From assembly GCF_009557615.1 (NCBI RefSeq), contig NZ_CP045652.1, positions 3,348,001 through 3,412,000 on the forward strand: a stretch of DNA of 64,000 nt, in the 5' to 3' direction. Positions 34,828 through 44,349 of this stretch are shown here, piece by piece. A model generated the notes under the pieces. The model saw only the letters and a list, made by a program, of their open reading frames with translations. It had not been told where the DNA came from and ran no database searches. Source of the DNA: Sphingobacteruim zhuxiongii. GTDB lineage: Bacteria > Bacteroidota > Bacteroidia > Sphingobacteriales > Sphingobacteriaceae. Position numbers and translations under genes: made by a program. Positions within the stretch are counted from its first letter, which is position 1; every line of letters starts with the position of its first letter.

Positions 34828-35661
34828 TTAAGGTTGAATATTATAAAATTGCTGACAGGTTTTTCCCCAAACATCAGCTTGTTCGTCTGTGGAAAGTTGT
34901 GAAATATTTGCTTCAATGATCTCACAAACATCTGCATAAGAACCGCCCAGCAAACACACTGGCCAATCACTTCCAAACATGAGTCTCTTCGATCCAAAGA
35001 CCGATAAACAAATATCGAGGACCTCTTTAAAATCGTCAATCTTCCATTGTTTCCAATCCGCTTCAGTAATCAATCCAGCCAACTTACAATACACATGATC
35101 TAATTTTTTAAATTTCTCTATGTCTTTCTTCCATGCTGAAAAATTCTTGTTTTTAATATCAGGCTTACCGATATGATCGATTAATAACTTTTGGTCACTA
35201 TGTTCTTGGCAGAATCTATGGGCAACATCCAAATGTCTTGGATAAATTAAAACGTCATAGGTAAAATCATATTTCTTTAACATAGAAATACCATGCGCGA
35301 ACTGAGGATTTAGTAAGAAATTTGGGTCAGGCTCAGACTGCACAATATGACGAAAGCCTTTCATCAAAGGTTCTGACGCATAATAGGCTAGTCGATCGTC
35401 GATACTTTCATTTCTAAAATCGACCCAGCCGACTACTCCCGGAAAGCATTCATGCTCTTTAGCGATATCTAATAGAAATCTATTTTCCTCCTCGCTTTGA
35501 TCAGCTTGAACGAGTAATCCTAAAGCGAGTCCCGAAGCAGACATATGAGAAAGAAGATCTTCTGGCATAAAATCGGACTTTAAGACATCCATGTCATCCG
35601 TAATCCATGCATCTTTCACGGGATGATATTTCCAAAAATGTAAGTGGCTATCTATTTTCAT
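34828..35661 (-). CDS. Amidohydrolase-family lactonase (L-fuconolactonase-like)
   Basis: This 277-residue TIM-barrel hydrolase belongs to the COG3618 amidohydrolase group that includes L-fucono- and L-rhamnono-lactonases. The metal motif is DSHLHFW (residues 3-9), followed by the conserved HIVQSEPDPNFL, LLIDHIGKPD and the late FGSDWPVC with the catalytic aspartate. It would open a sugar lactone to the acid that the next enzyme dehydrates. It sits 10 bases before ridA and 9 bases after the dehydratase gene in the array. Confidence 0.85.
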   Translation of the reverse strand: MKIDSHLHFWKYHPVKDAWITDDMDVLKSDFMPEDLLSHMSASGLALGLLVQADQSEEENRFLLDIAKEHECFPGVVGWVDFRNESIDDRLAYYASEPLMKGFRHIVQSEPDPNFLLNPQFAHGISMLKKYDFTYDVLIYPRHLDVAHRFCQEHSDQKLLIDHIGKPDIKNKNFSAWKKDIEKFKKLDHVYCKLAGLITEADWKQWKIDDFKEVLDICLSVFGSKRLMFGSDWPVCLLGGSYADVCEIIEANISQLSTDEQADVWGKTCQQFYNIQP

Positions 35662-35670
35662 ATCTCCATC

Positions 35671-36891
35671 TTAAGCTAAACAGGAAGGTCCTAAAGGTTC
35701 GAAGAACTTATAGCCGAGCGAAAACTCATAATGTCCAAGTTCTTCGGCTTTTGTCCGCTCTCCACGAACAGACGCAGCAATACAATCAATTATCTCATCC
35801 GCTATTTCATTCAGACTAGATTCACCAGAAAGAACTTTCCCAGCATTAATATCCATATTCTCTTCCATGCGTTGATAATTCTCTGGATTAGCCATTATCT
35901 TAATGACTGGCGAAATAGCAGAGCCAGCAACGGATCCTCTGCCGGTCGTGAACAAGACACACTGCGCTCCCGAGGCAATCAATTCATTCATTTCAGAAAT
36001 ATCGTTGGGATTTGGAAAACCAAAAGTTGGTACGCCATCGGGAACAATATCCATAAGATATAAACCAGATACTGTTGGTTGATCGCAAGGCTTCAAAAGT
36101 CCGACAATTGTTGATGATCCGCTTTTGCAATAGGCACCTATTGATTTCTCCTCCAAAGTAGTCAAGCCTCCCTCTGCATTTCCTGGAGCAAAGCTTCCAT
36201 GCCCCATACTTGCATAATATAATGCTGCTTTTTCGATCGTTTGTTTTAAAATTTCGCCGAGTTCGGGTCTGCTTGCACGCCTTTGTAAATCATCCTCTAA
36301 ACCGATCATCTCTCCCGTATTTTCAAAGATGCAAGTTGCGCCTTTCTCCACCAGTTTATCAAACGCTAAACCGGCAGCAGGATTCGCTGTTAAGCCACTT
36401 GTCGCATCGCTTCCTCCTGAAACAACACCAACAATCAAGTCTTCCCAGCAAATTGAAACTCTTGGCACTTTTTCGAGCTCCGAATTCGCTTCTAAAATAA
36501 ATTGCCGTCCTTGTTCAATCGCATGCTTCGTTCCGCCGACCCGCTGTATACCAACAAAATGGACAGGACGTTTTGATGCTTCTACCTGCTCTTGTAGGGC
36601 TTTCCCATTGAAACTCTCACATCCTAGAGAAACCAATAAAACGGCACCGACATTAGGTTGTGTACAAAGGGCTTGCATCATACGCTCTGCATAGCTATTC
36701 GGATAACAGCCACTAAATCCAATGACTTGTACCTGTTGCTCATCAAATTGGGAAGCAATCTTTTGTGCGACGTGCCGCGCGCATTCAACCAAGTAGACAA
36801 TTAGCGTAATATTTCGAATGCCTTTTCTTCCATCAGATCTCAAGTAACCCTCACCTAAGACCTGGCTTTTATTAACTCTTAAATCTGTCAT
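35671..36891 (-). CDS. UxaA-type sugar-acid dehydratase, large (C-terminal) subunit
   Basis: This 406-residue protein corresponds to the catalytic part of altronate/galactarate dehydratases. It starts with GYLRSDGRKGIRN and contains IGFSGCYPNSYAERMM, the region CWEDLIVGVVSGGSDATSGLTANPAAG, and the C-terminal GRGSVAGSAISPVIKIMAN. The cysteines fit the iron-dependent site of this family. It dehydrates aldonic or deoxy-aldonic acids to 2-keto-3-deoxy acids. The N-terminal SAF domain is encoded separately by the overlapping upstream gene (20 bases shared). ATG 36891 is chosen as the family start. Confidence 0.88.
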   Translation of the reverse strand: MTDLRVNKSQVLGEGYLRSDGRKGIRNITLIVYLVECARHVAQKIASQFDEQQVQVIGFSGCYPNSYAERMMQALCTQPNVGAVLLVSLGCESFNGKALQEQVEASKRPVHFVGIQRVGGTKHAIEQGRQFILEANSELEKVPRVSICWEDLIVGVVSGGSDATSGLTANPAAGLAFDKLVEKGATCIFENTGEMIGLEDDLQRRASRPELGEILKQTIEKAALYYASMGHGSFAPGNAEGGLTTLEEKSIGAYCKSGSSTIVGLLKPCDQPTVSGLYLMDIVPDGVPTFGFPNPNDISEMNELIASGAQCVLFTTGRGSVAGSAISPVIKIMANPENYQRMEENMDINAGKVLSGESSLNEIADEIIDCIAASVRGERTKAEELGHYEFSLGYKFFEPLGPSCLA

Positions 36892-37165
36892 CTTTGGAAT
36901 ATGTAGGTAAATAATCACTCTTGAGATTATGCAAATGCACATGCTCACCGGCACGAATTGCCTGTGTGGAAGATCCAATTGGAAGCCCAAATTTAATAAC
37001 CTTCGCCCCTAAAGGGATATCCTTGACGGCGATCTTGTGCCCCCTTCCCAAATCGTAGGGAATGGTGACTATCAAGCCCAACATATCTAACTGTTCTCCC
37101 TTAACAACCGGCTCTCGTAATACGTAGACATTGTCTAGTTCATTGATTTTAAATAGCTTTCTCAT
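36872..37165 (-). CDS. UxaA-type sugar-acid dehydratase, small SAF-domain subunit
   Basis: This 97-residue protein is the SAF domain normally fused to UxaA-type dehydratases. It shows DNVYVLREPVVKGEQLD, the central HKIAVKDIPLGAKVIKFGLPIGSS and AGEHVHLHNL with the metal-proximal histidines. The stop overlaps the start of the large subunit, so both are made together and should form one enzyme. Splitting of the two parts also occurs in the Campylobacter jejuni fucose locus and some other bacteria. Confidence 0.88.
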   Translation of the reverse strand: MRKLFKINELDNVYVLREPVVKGEQLDMLGLIVTIPYDLGRGHKIAVKDIPLGAKVIKFGLPIGSSTQAIRAGEHVHLHNLKSDYLPTYSKDDRFKS

Positions 37166-37174
37166 TGTAATACT

Positions 37175-38383
37175 TTAACGTGGTCTTAATTTACTCCCCA
37201 AAAGCGCATAAAATAAAAGATATAGATATGCTGGTATACACACGATATAAGCCGTTTGATGTCCATATAGATCAGCTAAGTAGCCAAATATCAACGGCAG
37301 TACCGCTCCTCCTATGATTCCCATTACTAAGATTGAGGCACCTTGCTTTGTGAATTTCCCCAAATCTCGGAGAGCGAGAGGAAACACCGTTGGCCATAGT
37401 AGTGAATTCGCGAATCCTAGAGCAGCAACTAAATAAATAGAAATGGAAGGTTCAGAAAATAACAGAACAAAGGTCGTCGCGATTCCCAATAGTGTACAAA
37501 TAACCAAACCTTGCCGTTGCGACAATCGTTTTGGGATTAAACTAACGCCACATAAGTAACCTAATACCATCCCTAGCGTGGTGTACCAGACATAGTTTTC
37601 AGGTCCTGAGAGACCTAAACTTTTCGCATAGTCATTGATAGATCCCAAGGCTATAATTTCAACGCCAACATCAAAAAAGATTGCAATCGCTCCCAAATAA
37701 AGATGTGGTATTTGAAAAATCGACGTCTTTGAATTACCATAGACAGAGTTGTCGAGATCTTCATCCGCAATATCTTCTCCCGGGGCAGAAATCTCTGGTA
37801 ATGGAGACATATAAACTGCTATCCCTACGATGATTGCTATAACCGCAATGGAATAGAATGGAATCTCTAGATTATTTAGATCAACATCTTGTAAATCAAG
37901 AAACAGTGCCAAAATGAAAGAAGCTCCCGCTAATGCCAGTTTATCTGCAATCCCCATGATGCTAATTCGTTTCGCTGCAGAATCTGCGGGACCTAGAATA
38001 GTAACATAGGAATTAACAGAGTCTGTTAACAATGTTTGTGCAATCCCCAAAACAAATAAGCCAAGAAGAAAAAGCTCAAATCGAACTGTACTTGCCGAAA
38101 AAGCAATGATTGTAAAACCAATGGCAAGAATCAAAAAAGAAGTACAAATGGAATTCTTATATCCGATTCTCTTCAACAGCATTGCGGACGGAATAGCAAA
38201 CACGACATAAGCAGAAAAAGTGGCCGTCATAATCAAGTATGAGGTTACCCTATTTAATGCAAATGCTTCTTGAACAAAAGGAATAAAATAGGCGTTGATG
38301 CCGATTGAAAACCCCAACACAGCATACATAAATCCAATAATAAACAAATACAGCTTTATATTGGCAGGTGTTAATGTTTTCAT
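37175..38383 (-). CDS. Major facilitator sugar transporter, FucP-like
   Basis: This 402-residue permease has 12 probable membrane helices in two halves, with a central cytosolic loop around residues 200-220. The sequence has the sugar/proton symporter feel of the FucP family (FMYAVLGFSIGINAYFIPFVQEAF, AMLLKRIGYK, GIAQTLLTDSVNSYV). It would bring a monosaccharide such as L-fucose from the periplasm into the cytosol. The gene is separated by only a few bases from its neighbours in the array. Confidence 0.85.
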   Translation of the reverse strand: MKTLTPANIKLYLFIIGFMYAVLGFSIGINAYFIPFVQEAFALNRVTSYLIMTATFSAYVVFAIPSAMLLKRIGYKNSICTSFLILAIGFTIIAFSASTVRFELFLLGLFVLGIAQTLLTDSVNSYVTILGPADSAAKRISIMGIADKLALAGASFILALFLDLQDVDLNNLEIPFYSIAVIAIIVGIAVYMSPLPEISAPGEDIADEDLDNSVYGNSKTSIFQIPHLYLGAIAIFFDVGVEIIALGSINDYAKSLGLSGPENYVWYTTLGMVLGYLCGVSLIPKRLSQRQGLVICTLLGIATTFVLLFSEPSISIYLVAALGFANSLLWPTVFPLALRDLGKFTKQGASILVMGIIGGAVLPLIFGYLADLYGHQTAYIVCIPAYLYLLFYALLGSKLRPR

Positions 38384-38386
38384 CGA

Positions 38387-39139
38387 TTATCCTTTTGCGA
38401 TCTGAGTTAACTTATTACGTAGATGATTTTTTACGCGTTCTAAAACCGTTTTTCCGTAATCTAAGTCAGCTTCTTTTGCAGTTTGTGTATACCACTTTTC
38501 ATCAGAAAAATGATCCATATAAACGCCTTCTGGACAGACAGCCATCATCAGCCCTGTTTCCAACTTTCCGGCATGATCGATAGGATATTCACTCTGTATG
38601 GTATCGGATAGTAAAGGATATGCTTGAATCCAATTAAAAGGATTATCTCCATGTTCATGTCCTTCATAATAACTAGCTGAATCCGCTTTTCCCCACCATC
38701 CTTCACCAGATTGTTTCTCTAAGAAATCAAAGATTGTTTGTCTCGCCGCTAACTTAAATGATAGATCTGTAGGCATCCCTGCTGCAAAATTCTCACTTTG
38801 ATGGTGCACAATAACATGAATATTCCTAAAGCCAATCCTTAGCAAGTTCATAAACAATGAACTTGCAAAAGGATAAAGTACTTCAGGTCTATTATGAATA
38901 CTGCCATTGGCTTCAGGACCTTCCACTGCATAACTAGCAGCACCATAGTAGAATGCGGGAAGCATAATAAATGGAATTTCACTTTCTAATTGTGCTAAGG
39001 TTTCCGTGATCACCAGCGTATCGACTCCTGTACACAGATGTTCTCCATGATATTCTAATACCCCTAAAGGAAGAACAACTGGAATATTGTCAGCAATCGC
39101 TTGCCTAATCTGTTTTGGAATCATTAATTCGTATCTCAT
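38387..39139 (-). CDS. Creatininase-family metalloenzyme
   Basis: This 250-residue protein belongs to the creatininase (creatinine amidohydrolase) family of zinc/manganese hydrolases. Metal-binding signatures can be seen in VVLPLGVLEYHGEHLCTGVDTL (Glu, His and Asp ligands) and in the late GHEHGDN / DHAGKLETGLMM region. Family members open lactams and also act on carbocyclic diketones in inositol breakdown. Here it lies between the transporter and SusD, so a role in opening or converting the imported sugar is likelier than creatinine use. Substrate is unknown. Confidence 0.82.
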   Translation of the reverse strand: MRYELMIPKQIRQAIADNIPVVLPLGVLEYHGEHLCTGVDTLVITETLAQLESEIPFIMLPAFYYGAASYAVEGPEANGSIHNRPEVLYPFASSLFMNLLRIGFRNIHVIVHHQSENFAAGMPTDLSFKLAARQTIFDFLEKQSGEGWWGKADSASYYEGHEHGDNPFNWIQAYPLLSDTIQSEYPIDHAGKLETGLMMAVCPEGVYMDHFSDEKWYTQTAKEADLDYGKTVLERVKNHLRNKLTQIAKG

Positions 39140-39163
39140 AATTCGATTTAATTTATTAGCTAT

Positions 39164-40810
39164 TTACCAGCCTGGATTTTGTTCTAGATTGCCATTCTTA
39201 TCAATTTCTCCTTGAGGAATAGGCATAAAATACATCTTGCTTTCAAATACGATAGGCGTAGCATCTACTTCCGGATAGATATAAGTAAATGTTCCATTAG
39301 AATGCTTTGTAATCAATGCACCATGATATTTCTTTCCGTTTAGTACTGACTCCGCCAACTTCCAACGTCTTAGATCCCAATAGCGTTTCTTTTCAAAACA
39401 GAATTCTACGTATCGCTCATTGCGAATTAATTCGCGCATTTGAACTTTGCTATGCGAACCAACCACTAAATCAGTGCTAATTCCAGCGCGTCTTCTCAAT
39501 GTATTTAAGGCTTGATAGATAGATGCATCCGGAGAGGAAAGTGCCTCATTCTGCGCCTCAGCATAATTTAGTAACACTTCGGCATAACGCAATTCGATCC
39601 ATGGTTGATCACTACCGGTATTTCCTGTATAGATCGTATTGTCAGGATTTATAGCTTTGCGCGTGTAGTAACTTGTAATCGTGTTGTAAATGGTATTTTC
39701 CTTGGAAGCATCGTAATCCCTACCCCCAGTATAGGTTTCCAACGTTATTTCGCGAACTGGAGGCCCTGAAGTTGTTCCTTTTACCTTCGATCCATTGAAA
39801 GCAATAAATGCATAGAATCGATCGTCACGACCTACATACGGATCGTTAGCATTATAATTGGAACCTGCTTCTTTAATACCTTTTCCATTTTTCATTGGAA
39901 AAGCATCCACTAACTCTTGAAGAGGTGATAGTTGACCGGCATTATTATTCGCTAATATTAACGGTCTTAAACCTGCATCCCAACTGTGTTGTTTTTCTGG
40001 TAACTTATACTGAATCTCAAAAATTGACTCAACGTGATTATTTGTTTTATCCAACCATATTTTATTTAAATCTGGATATAAACTATAACGATTTAAATCA
40101 ATCAACTCTTTATTTACCTGAGCTGCTTCCGCCCACAATGTGCTCGTATTGCTCTCATTGTATAATGGACTTGCAGCGTAAAGAAGTGCTCGACCTAACA
40201 AAGCCATTGCCGCTCCTTGTGATGCGCGACCTCTCGGCGCCGCTGCAGGTAATTCATCTTTCGCCAGTTTCAGTTCTGCAATGATAAATTCGAACGTTTC
40301 TTTTGTTGTAGCACGTTTAACCATTAAGTCATCTGAAATATCTTGAGGACTGGTTATGATTGGAACACCACCGTAACGTTTAACCATATCAAAATATAGG
40401 AATGCGCGTAAAAAACGTGCCTCCCCTTTCAAGCGTTTTCTCGTGTCTTCCTCTAAAGTAGCGCCATCTATCTTTGCTAAAAACTCGTTAGCTCGACGGA
40501 CTTGTTGGTAGGCCCAGAAATCTAATGGATTGTAAGTTTGATCCCACTGACCGCGGAGTATTTGATTGGGAGCATCGCCAGTATAATTACAGCGACCTTC
40601 ATCGACGATGTTATCTTGCGTATTTGAATACTCATACCCTTGTCTGTCATTATACATCTGATTAACGAGTAACTCAATCAAATTTGCATCCGACCACACA
40701 TCGTCTTCTGAAATAGCAGACGGGTTTTTAGGATTTAAAAAATCTGTTTCACAGGATGTTAAACCCATTGATAGGAAAATAACAACCGTAATATATTTGG
40801 TAATTTTCAT
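39164..40810 (-). CDS. SusD/RagB-family outer-membrane lipoprotein
   Basis: This 548-residue lipoprotein has a signal peptide with lipobox GLTSC (Cys near 19) and starts its mature chain ETDFLNPKNPS, a standard SusD opening. It has the TPR-like core (KGEARFLRAFLYFDMVKRYGGVPI) and the C-terminal motif MRELIRNERYVEFCFEKKRYWDLRRW. It covers the SusC barrel encoded 11 bases upstream and binds the ligand at the cell surface. Confidence 0.95.
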   Translation of the reverse strand: MKITKYITVVIFLSMGLTSCETDFLNPKNPSAISEDDVWSDANLIELLVNQMYNDRQGYEYSNTQDNIVDEGRCNYTGDAPNQILRGQWDQTYNPLDFWAYQQVRRANEFLAKIDGATLEEDTRKRLKGEARFLRAFLYFDMVKRYGGVPIITSPQDISDDLMVKRATTKETFEFIIAELKLAKDELPAAAPRGRASQGAAMALLGRALLYAASPLYNESNTSTLWAEAAQVNKELIDLNRYSLYPDLNKIWLDKTNNHVESIFEIQYKLPEKQHSWDAGLRPLILANNNAGQLSPLQELVDAFPMKNGKGIKEAGSNYNANDPYVGRDDRFYAFIAFNGSKVKGTTSGPPVREITLETYTGGRDYDASKENTIYNTITSYYTRKAINPDNTIYTGNTGSDQPWIELRYAEVLLNYAEAQNEALSSPDASIYQALNTLRRRAGISTDLVVGSHSKVQMRELIRNERYVEFCFEKKRYWDLRRWKLAESVLNGKKYHGALITKHSNGTFTYIYPEVDATPIVFESKMYFMPIPQGEIDKNGNLEQNPGW

Positions 40811-40821
40811 AACTTCTTTGA

Positions 40822-43800
40822 TTAAAATGATAGCATAACTCCTAAGTTGTAATTGCGTTGCTGAGGGTAATAATGCCCTGCTCCTGTTGCAGCTTCAGGA
40901 TCCAACTCATCAATTTGACTAATGGTGAATAGATTGTACCCCGATACGTATACGCGCATTTTATTGACTTTGATTTTTTCAAGCCAATCGCCGGAGAAAT
41001 TATAACCTAAATCCAATGATTTTAGGCGAACATATCCTGCCTTACGAAGCCAGAAATTAGAATCACGGTTATTGATAGAACGTGAGTCTACCCATGCAAG
41101 CGGGTACTTAGCGTCTGGATTTTCTGGCGACCATGAATCAGCGAAATAAGAGAAGTTATTGCTAGAACCACCATTCAGATACATCACACGTCCTGTTGCT
41201 GTAAGCATAATATTACGTTGTGAAGCTCCTTGAAAGAAGAAATTCATGTCGATATTTCTCCAAGAAACTGAACCATTGAATCCATACATAATTCGTGGTT
41301 CATTACCGTAGTCGGCAATTACTTTTTGGTCTTGTATCGTAATGGTTCCATCCCCATCAATATCAGCATACTTGATATCGCCGGCTAAACTCTGTAAACC
41401 AAATTGTTTTCCACCATACCAAGAGTCGGCTTCTTCTTTTGAGCGAAATAACCCTAGTGCCTCATATCCGGCGCGGTATCCGATAGGACGTCCCAATTGC
41501 TTGTTAAATTCCATAGCATTTGCAGGATCATCAATCTGTGTCACCTCATTTGTCGCATAAGAACCTACTAAACGGAAGTTATAACTCCAGTCGCTAATCG
41601 AGTTTTGGTGCCCTATAGTGAATTCAACCCCTTTGCTCTTTACTTTCGCATAGTTCTCGTTTGGCAATTGACGTCCAAAAGTTCCAGGTACAGATCTGTC
41701 CTTACTCCATAAGATATCACGAGTATGACGGAAGAAATAATCTACTTCGAAGTTTAACTTTGAATTCCATAAGCCCCATTCTAAACCAAAATTGGTATTA
41801 TCTTGCTTTTCCCATGTAATATTAAAGTTCGGGTATACACCATATCCAACTTGTGGAACTGCTTGACCGTCTACTACAGGACCAGCTCCAGTTATAATAT
41901 TATAACTTTCTAAAAACTGGTATGCATTTACGCGATCATTACCAATCAATCCTTTTGAAACACGTAATTTCAGGTTGTTGATAAAACTTAAACTCTCATT
42001 ATTCTTGAAGAATGGTTCCTCAGAAATACGCCATCCTGCGGAAACAGCTGGAAAAAAACCAAATCGCTTTGCTTCTGGGAATCGATAAGAACCATCATAT
42101 CGGAAAGTTCCTTCAAATAAATATTTTCCGGCGAACGCGTAGTTTACACGACCAACAACTGATCTTCGCGCATCATTGATATAACCTCTTCCATCGATCG
42201 ACTGATTCGTCGGACCGCTTGCAAAAAATTCATCTTTGATGTTGGAAATAAAGTCTTCCTTTCTAGCGTTAAAGTTCTTACCCTTTGCACTATATTGCTC
42301 ATATAATGCCATTGCAGCAACACTGTGCTTATTGAAATCACGAGCATAGTTTAATGAGATGTTGTATGTCGTGTTAGTTAGTGCATCAAATCCTTCAGAA
42401 AGTGAAGTTTTTCCACCTACCATTTTCTCATTTAGAATATTCCCTTGCGCATCCTCATCAAACATGGCGTACGGCATTGCGAACACCTTATTAAATGAAT
42501 GCTGCTTATAATAAGAGAAGTTTCCATTTAGAGCCAATCCTTGCGTTAATACATCTAGCTTTTGATTGAAAAACAGAGTACCTTGGAAAATATCATATTC
42601 TTGGTCTTTATAGCCAGAATTCTTAATCATCTCAACCGGATGTGATCCCGTCGTATTCGCAGGACGTCCGCTCGGATGATAAGCTAAGCGAGTTGGCGAA
42701 GCATTGATAACACGGTGAAAAATATCTGAAGCATCCCAGCTTGGAGACTCAAATAATTCTTGTCTTGCTTCTAAATTTAGTCCAACAGTTAAACTGTTCG
42801 TGATAGATGCATCTATATTCGAACGAATATTATAACGCTTGAATCCAATATTGTCGTAAAGTCCCCCTTGATTTAAATAACCTAATGAACCGAAATAGCG
42901 AACAGATTCACTACCGCCTTGAAGACTTAGGTTGTGCTGATTTTGCGGGCTCGTATTTTTAAAAGTTTCTCCATACCAATCGGTACTGTTTTGTTTAAAT
43001 CTCTCTAATTCAGCATCAGTATAGAAATTATTAGCTTGAATTGGATTACTAGGATCGTATCCTTGATTATAGAAAGCTTGATTTCTAGCTACACCATAAT
43101 CGTAGGCGTTCATTAACGTTGGATATTGTGTTGGTTCTTGCAGACCTACCATACCTGAATAGGTTAAGACTGGTTTTCCGACTTTACCTCGTTTTGTCGT
43201 TATTAAGATAACGCCATTTGCTGCTCTCGCTCCATATACCGCAGCTGCAGAAGCATCCTTTAGAACAGAGATATTCTCTACTTCATTTGGATCAATGTTA
43301 CCAAAGCCATCCGAACGAACAACACCATCAACAACAACAAGTGGATTGTTATCATTCAAAGTGCTTAATCCGCGAACTCGAATTGTCGAACCATTTCCTG
43401 GACGCCCATCCGAATTGACAGAAGATACTCCTGGCATTCTTCCGCCAATGGCATTTGACAAGTTGTTCGTCGGTGTTTTCGCAATTTCATCTCCACTTAT
43501 AGTCGCAACAGAACCTGTTAAATTAATTTTCTTCTGTTTACCATACCCAACCACGACAACCTCATCAAGATCATCTACCAATTCCGATAAATTAATATTA
43601 ACCGTTGTACGATTAGCAACTGCGACTTCTTTACTAGAAAACCCCATCAAACTAACAACGAGAATAGGATTTTGAACCGAATAGGAAAGTGAATACTCGC
43701 CCCTTTCATTTGTAGAAATCGCGGCAGCCGTATTTTTTATTGCGACAGTCACTCCAGCTAGTGGTTGACCTGCATCAGAACTAATCACCCCTTGTACCGT

Positions 43801-44223
43801 TCGCTCTTGTATAGCTACTGGGCTAAGCTCGATATTTTGTGTAGCGACCAATCCTTTTCCAGCATTGGAAGAACTTGGTTTAATAACGATAATATCATCC
43901 TGCATCTCCCAAGAAACAGGTTTCCCTTTCAACATCGATTCCAAAGCCAATGGTAGATCCATAGACTTCACGTTTACATTGACACGTAGCTCGGCAAGCT
44001 TACGCCCATTCAGAAAAAACTGCTTACCTGTTTGGTGCTGAATACTTCGCATGGCATGCACCAATGTGATGCCCTCTCCTTTTAAGGTAACCTGTTGTGC
44101 GAGTCCGTTCCCCATAACGGTGCAGATATTCAAGAAAGTTAATATGACTATTAATTTCATGGCTAGTAAAAATGGCTTTCCTAAAGACCGAATCCGATCT
44201 TTAACAATTGAATAAAAAATCAT
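40822..44223 (-). CDS. SusC/RagA TonB-linked outer-membrane transporter with STN domain
   Basis: This 1133-residue receptor has an N-terminal hydrophobic stretch (about 18-43), an STN signalling domain (about 47-120), a CarboxypepD_reg-like domain (about 140-215), the motif EVVVVGYGKQKK, a plug with DASAAAVYGARAANGVILITTKRG and a barrel ending VMLSF. The STN domain should contact the FecR protein encoded just upstream and report substrate capture. Together with SusD it forms the import gate of the array. Confidence 0.96.
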   Translation of the reverse strand: MIFYSIVKDRIRSLGKPFLLAMKLIVILTFLNICTVMGNGLAQQVTLKGEGITLVHAMRSIQHQTGKQFFLNGRKLAELRVNVNVKSMDLPLALESMLKGKPVSWEMQDDIIVIKPSSSNAGKGLVATQNIELSPVAIQERTVQGVISSDAGQPLAGVTVAIKNTAAAISTNERGEYSLSYSVQNPILVVSLMGFSSKEVAVANRTTVNINLSELVDDLDEVVVVGYGKQKKINLTGSVATISGDEIAKTPTNNLSNAIGGRMPGVSSVNSDGRPGNGSTIRVRGLSTLNDNNPLVVVDGVVRSDGFGNIDPNEVENISVLKDASAAAVYGARAANGVILITTKRGKVGKPVLTYSGMVGLQEPTQYPTLMNAYDYGVARNQAFYNQGYDPSNPIQANNFYTDAELERFKQNSTDWYGETFKNTSPQNQHNLSLQGGSESVRYFGSLGYLNQGGLYDNIGFKRYNIRSNIDASITNSLTVGLNLEARQELFESPSWDASDIFHRVINASPTRLAYHPSGRPANTTGSHPVEMIKNSGYKDQEYDIFQGTLFFNQKLDVLTQGLALNGNFSYYKQHSFNKVFAMPYAMFDEDAQGNILNEKMVGGKTSLSEGFDALTNTTYNISLNYARDFNKHSVAAMALYEQYSAKGKNFNARKEDFISNIKDEFFASGPTNQSIDGRGYINDARRSVVGRVNYAFAGKYLFEGTFRYDGSYRFPEAKRFGFFPAVSAGWRISEEPFFKNNESLSFINNLKLRVSKGLIGNDRVNAYQFLESYNIITGAGPVVDGQAVPQVGYGVYPNFNITWEKQDNTNFGLEWGLWNSKLNFEVDYFFRHTRDILWSKDRSVPGTFGRQLPNENYAKVKSKGVEFTIGHQNSISDWSYNFRLVGSYATNEVTQIDDPANAMEFNKQLGRPIGYRAGYEALGLFRSKEEADSWYGGKQFGLQSLAGDIKYADIDGDGTITIQDQKVIADYGNEPRIMYGFNGSVSWRNIDMNFFFQGASQRNIMLTATGRVMYLNGGSSNNFSYFADSWSPENPDAKYPLAWVDSRSINNRDSNFWLRKAGYVRLKSLDLGYNFSGDWLEKIKVNKMRVYVSGYNLFTISQIDELDPEAATGAGHYYPQQRNYNLGVMLSF

Positions 44224-44305
44224 AATTTTAAGTGGTTTAAATTGTTTTATTACTTTTAATTGGCTTTCCTACTGCCCAATTGAGCATGTAATCGATTTAG
44301 ATAAC

Positions 44306-44335
44306 GTCCAGATAGTGTGGCAGCACTATTTGGAC
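44306..44335 (-). promoter_or_regulatory. Hairpin between fecR and susC
   Basis: GTCCAGATAGTG (44306-44317) pairs with CACTATTTGGAC (44324-44335) across a 6-base loop with one G-T. No T-run follows on the minus strand. It may be an mRNA-stability or processing site that sets susC levels above fecR. Confidence 0.55.
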
Positions 44336-44349
44336 TCTTTTCGAAATCA

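Noticed and set aside
34818..35039. N-terminal extension of the RidA frame (74 extra codons)
   Set aside because: It overlaps the amidohydrolase gene in another frame and is not RidA-like; the family start is the ATG at 34817.
36872..36891. Frameshift splitting a single uxaA gene
   Set aside because: The two frames overlap with proper stop and start, each part is complete as a domain, and the same split is known elsewhere, so it is a two-subunit enzyme and not a pseudogene.
36892..36990. Upstream extension of the UxaA large-subunit frame
   Set aside because: It runs through the SAF-subunit gene in another frame; the family N-terminus starts at 36891.
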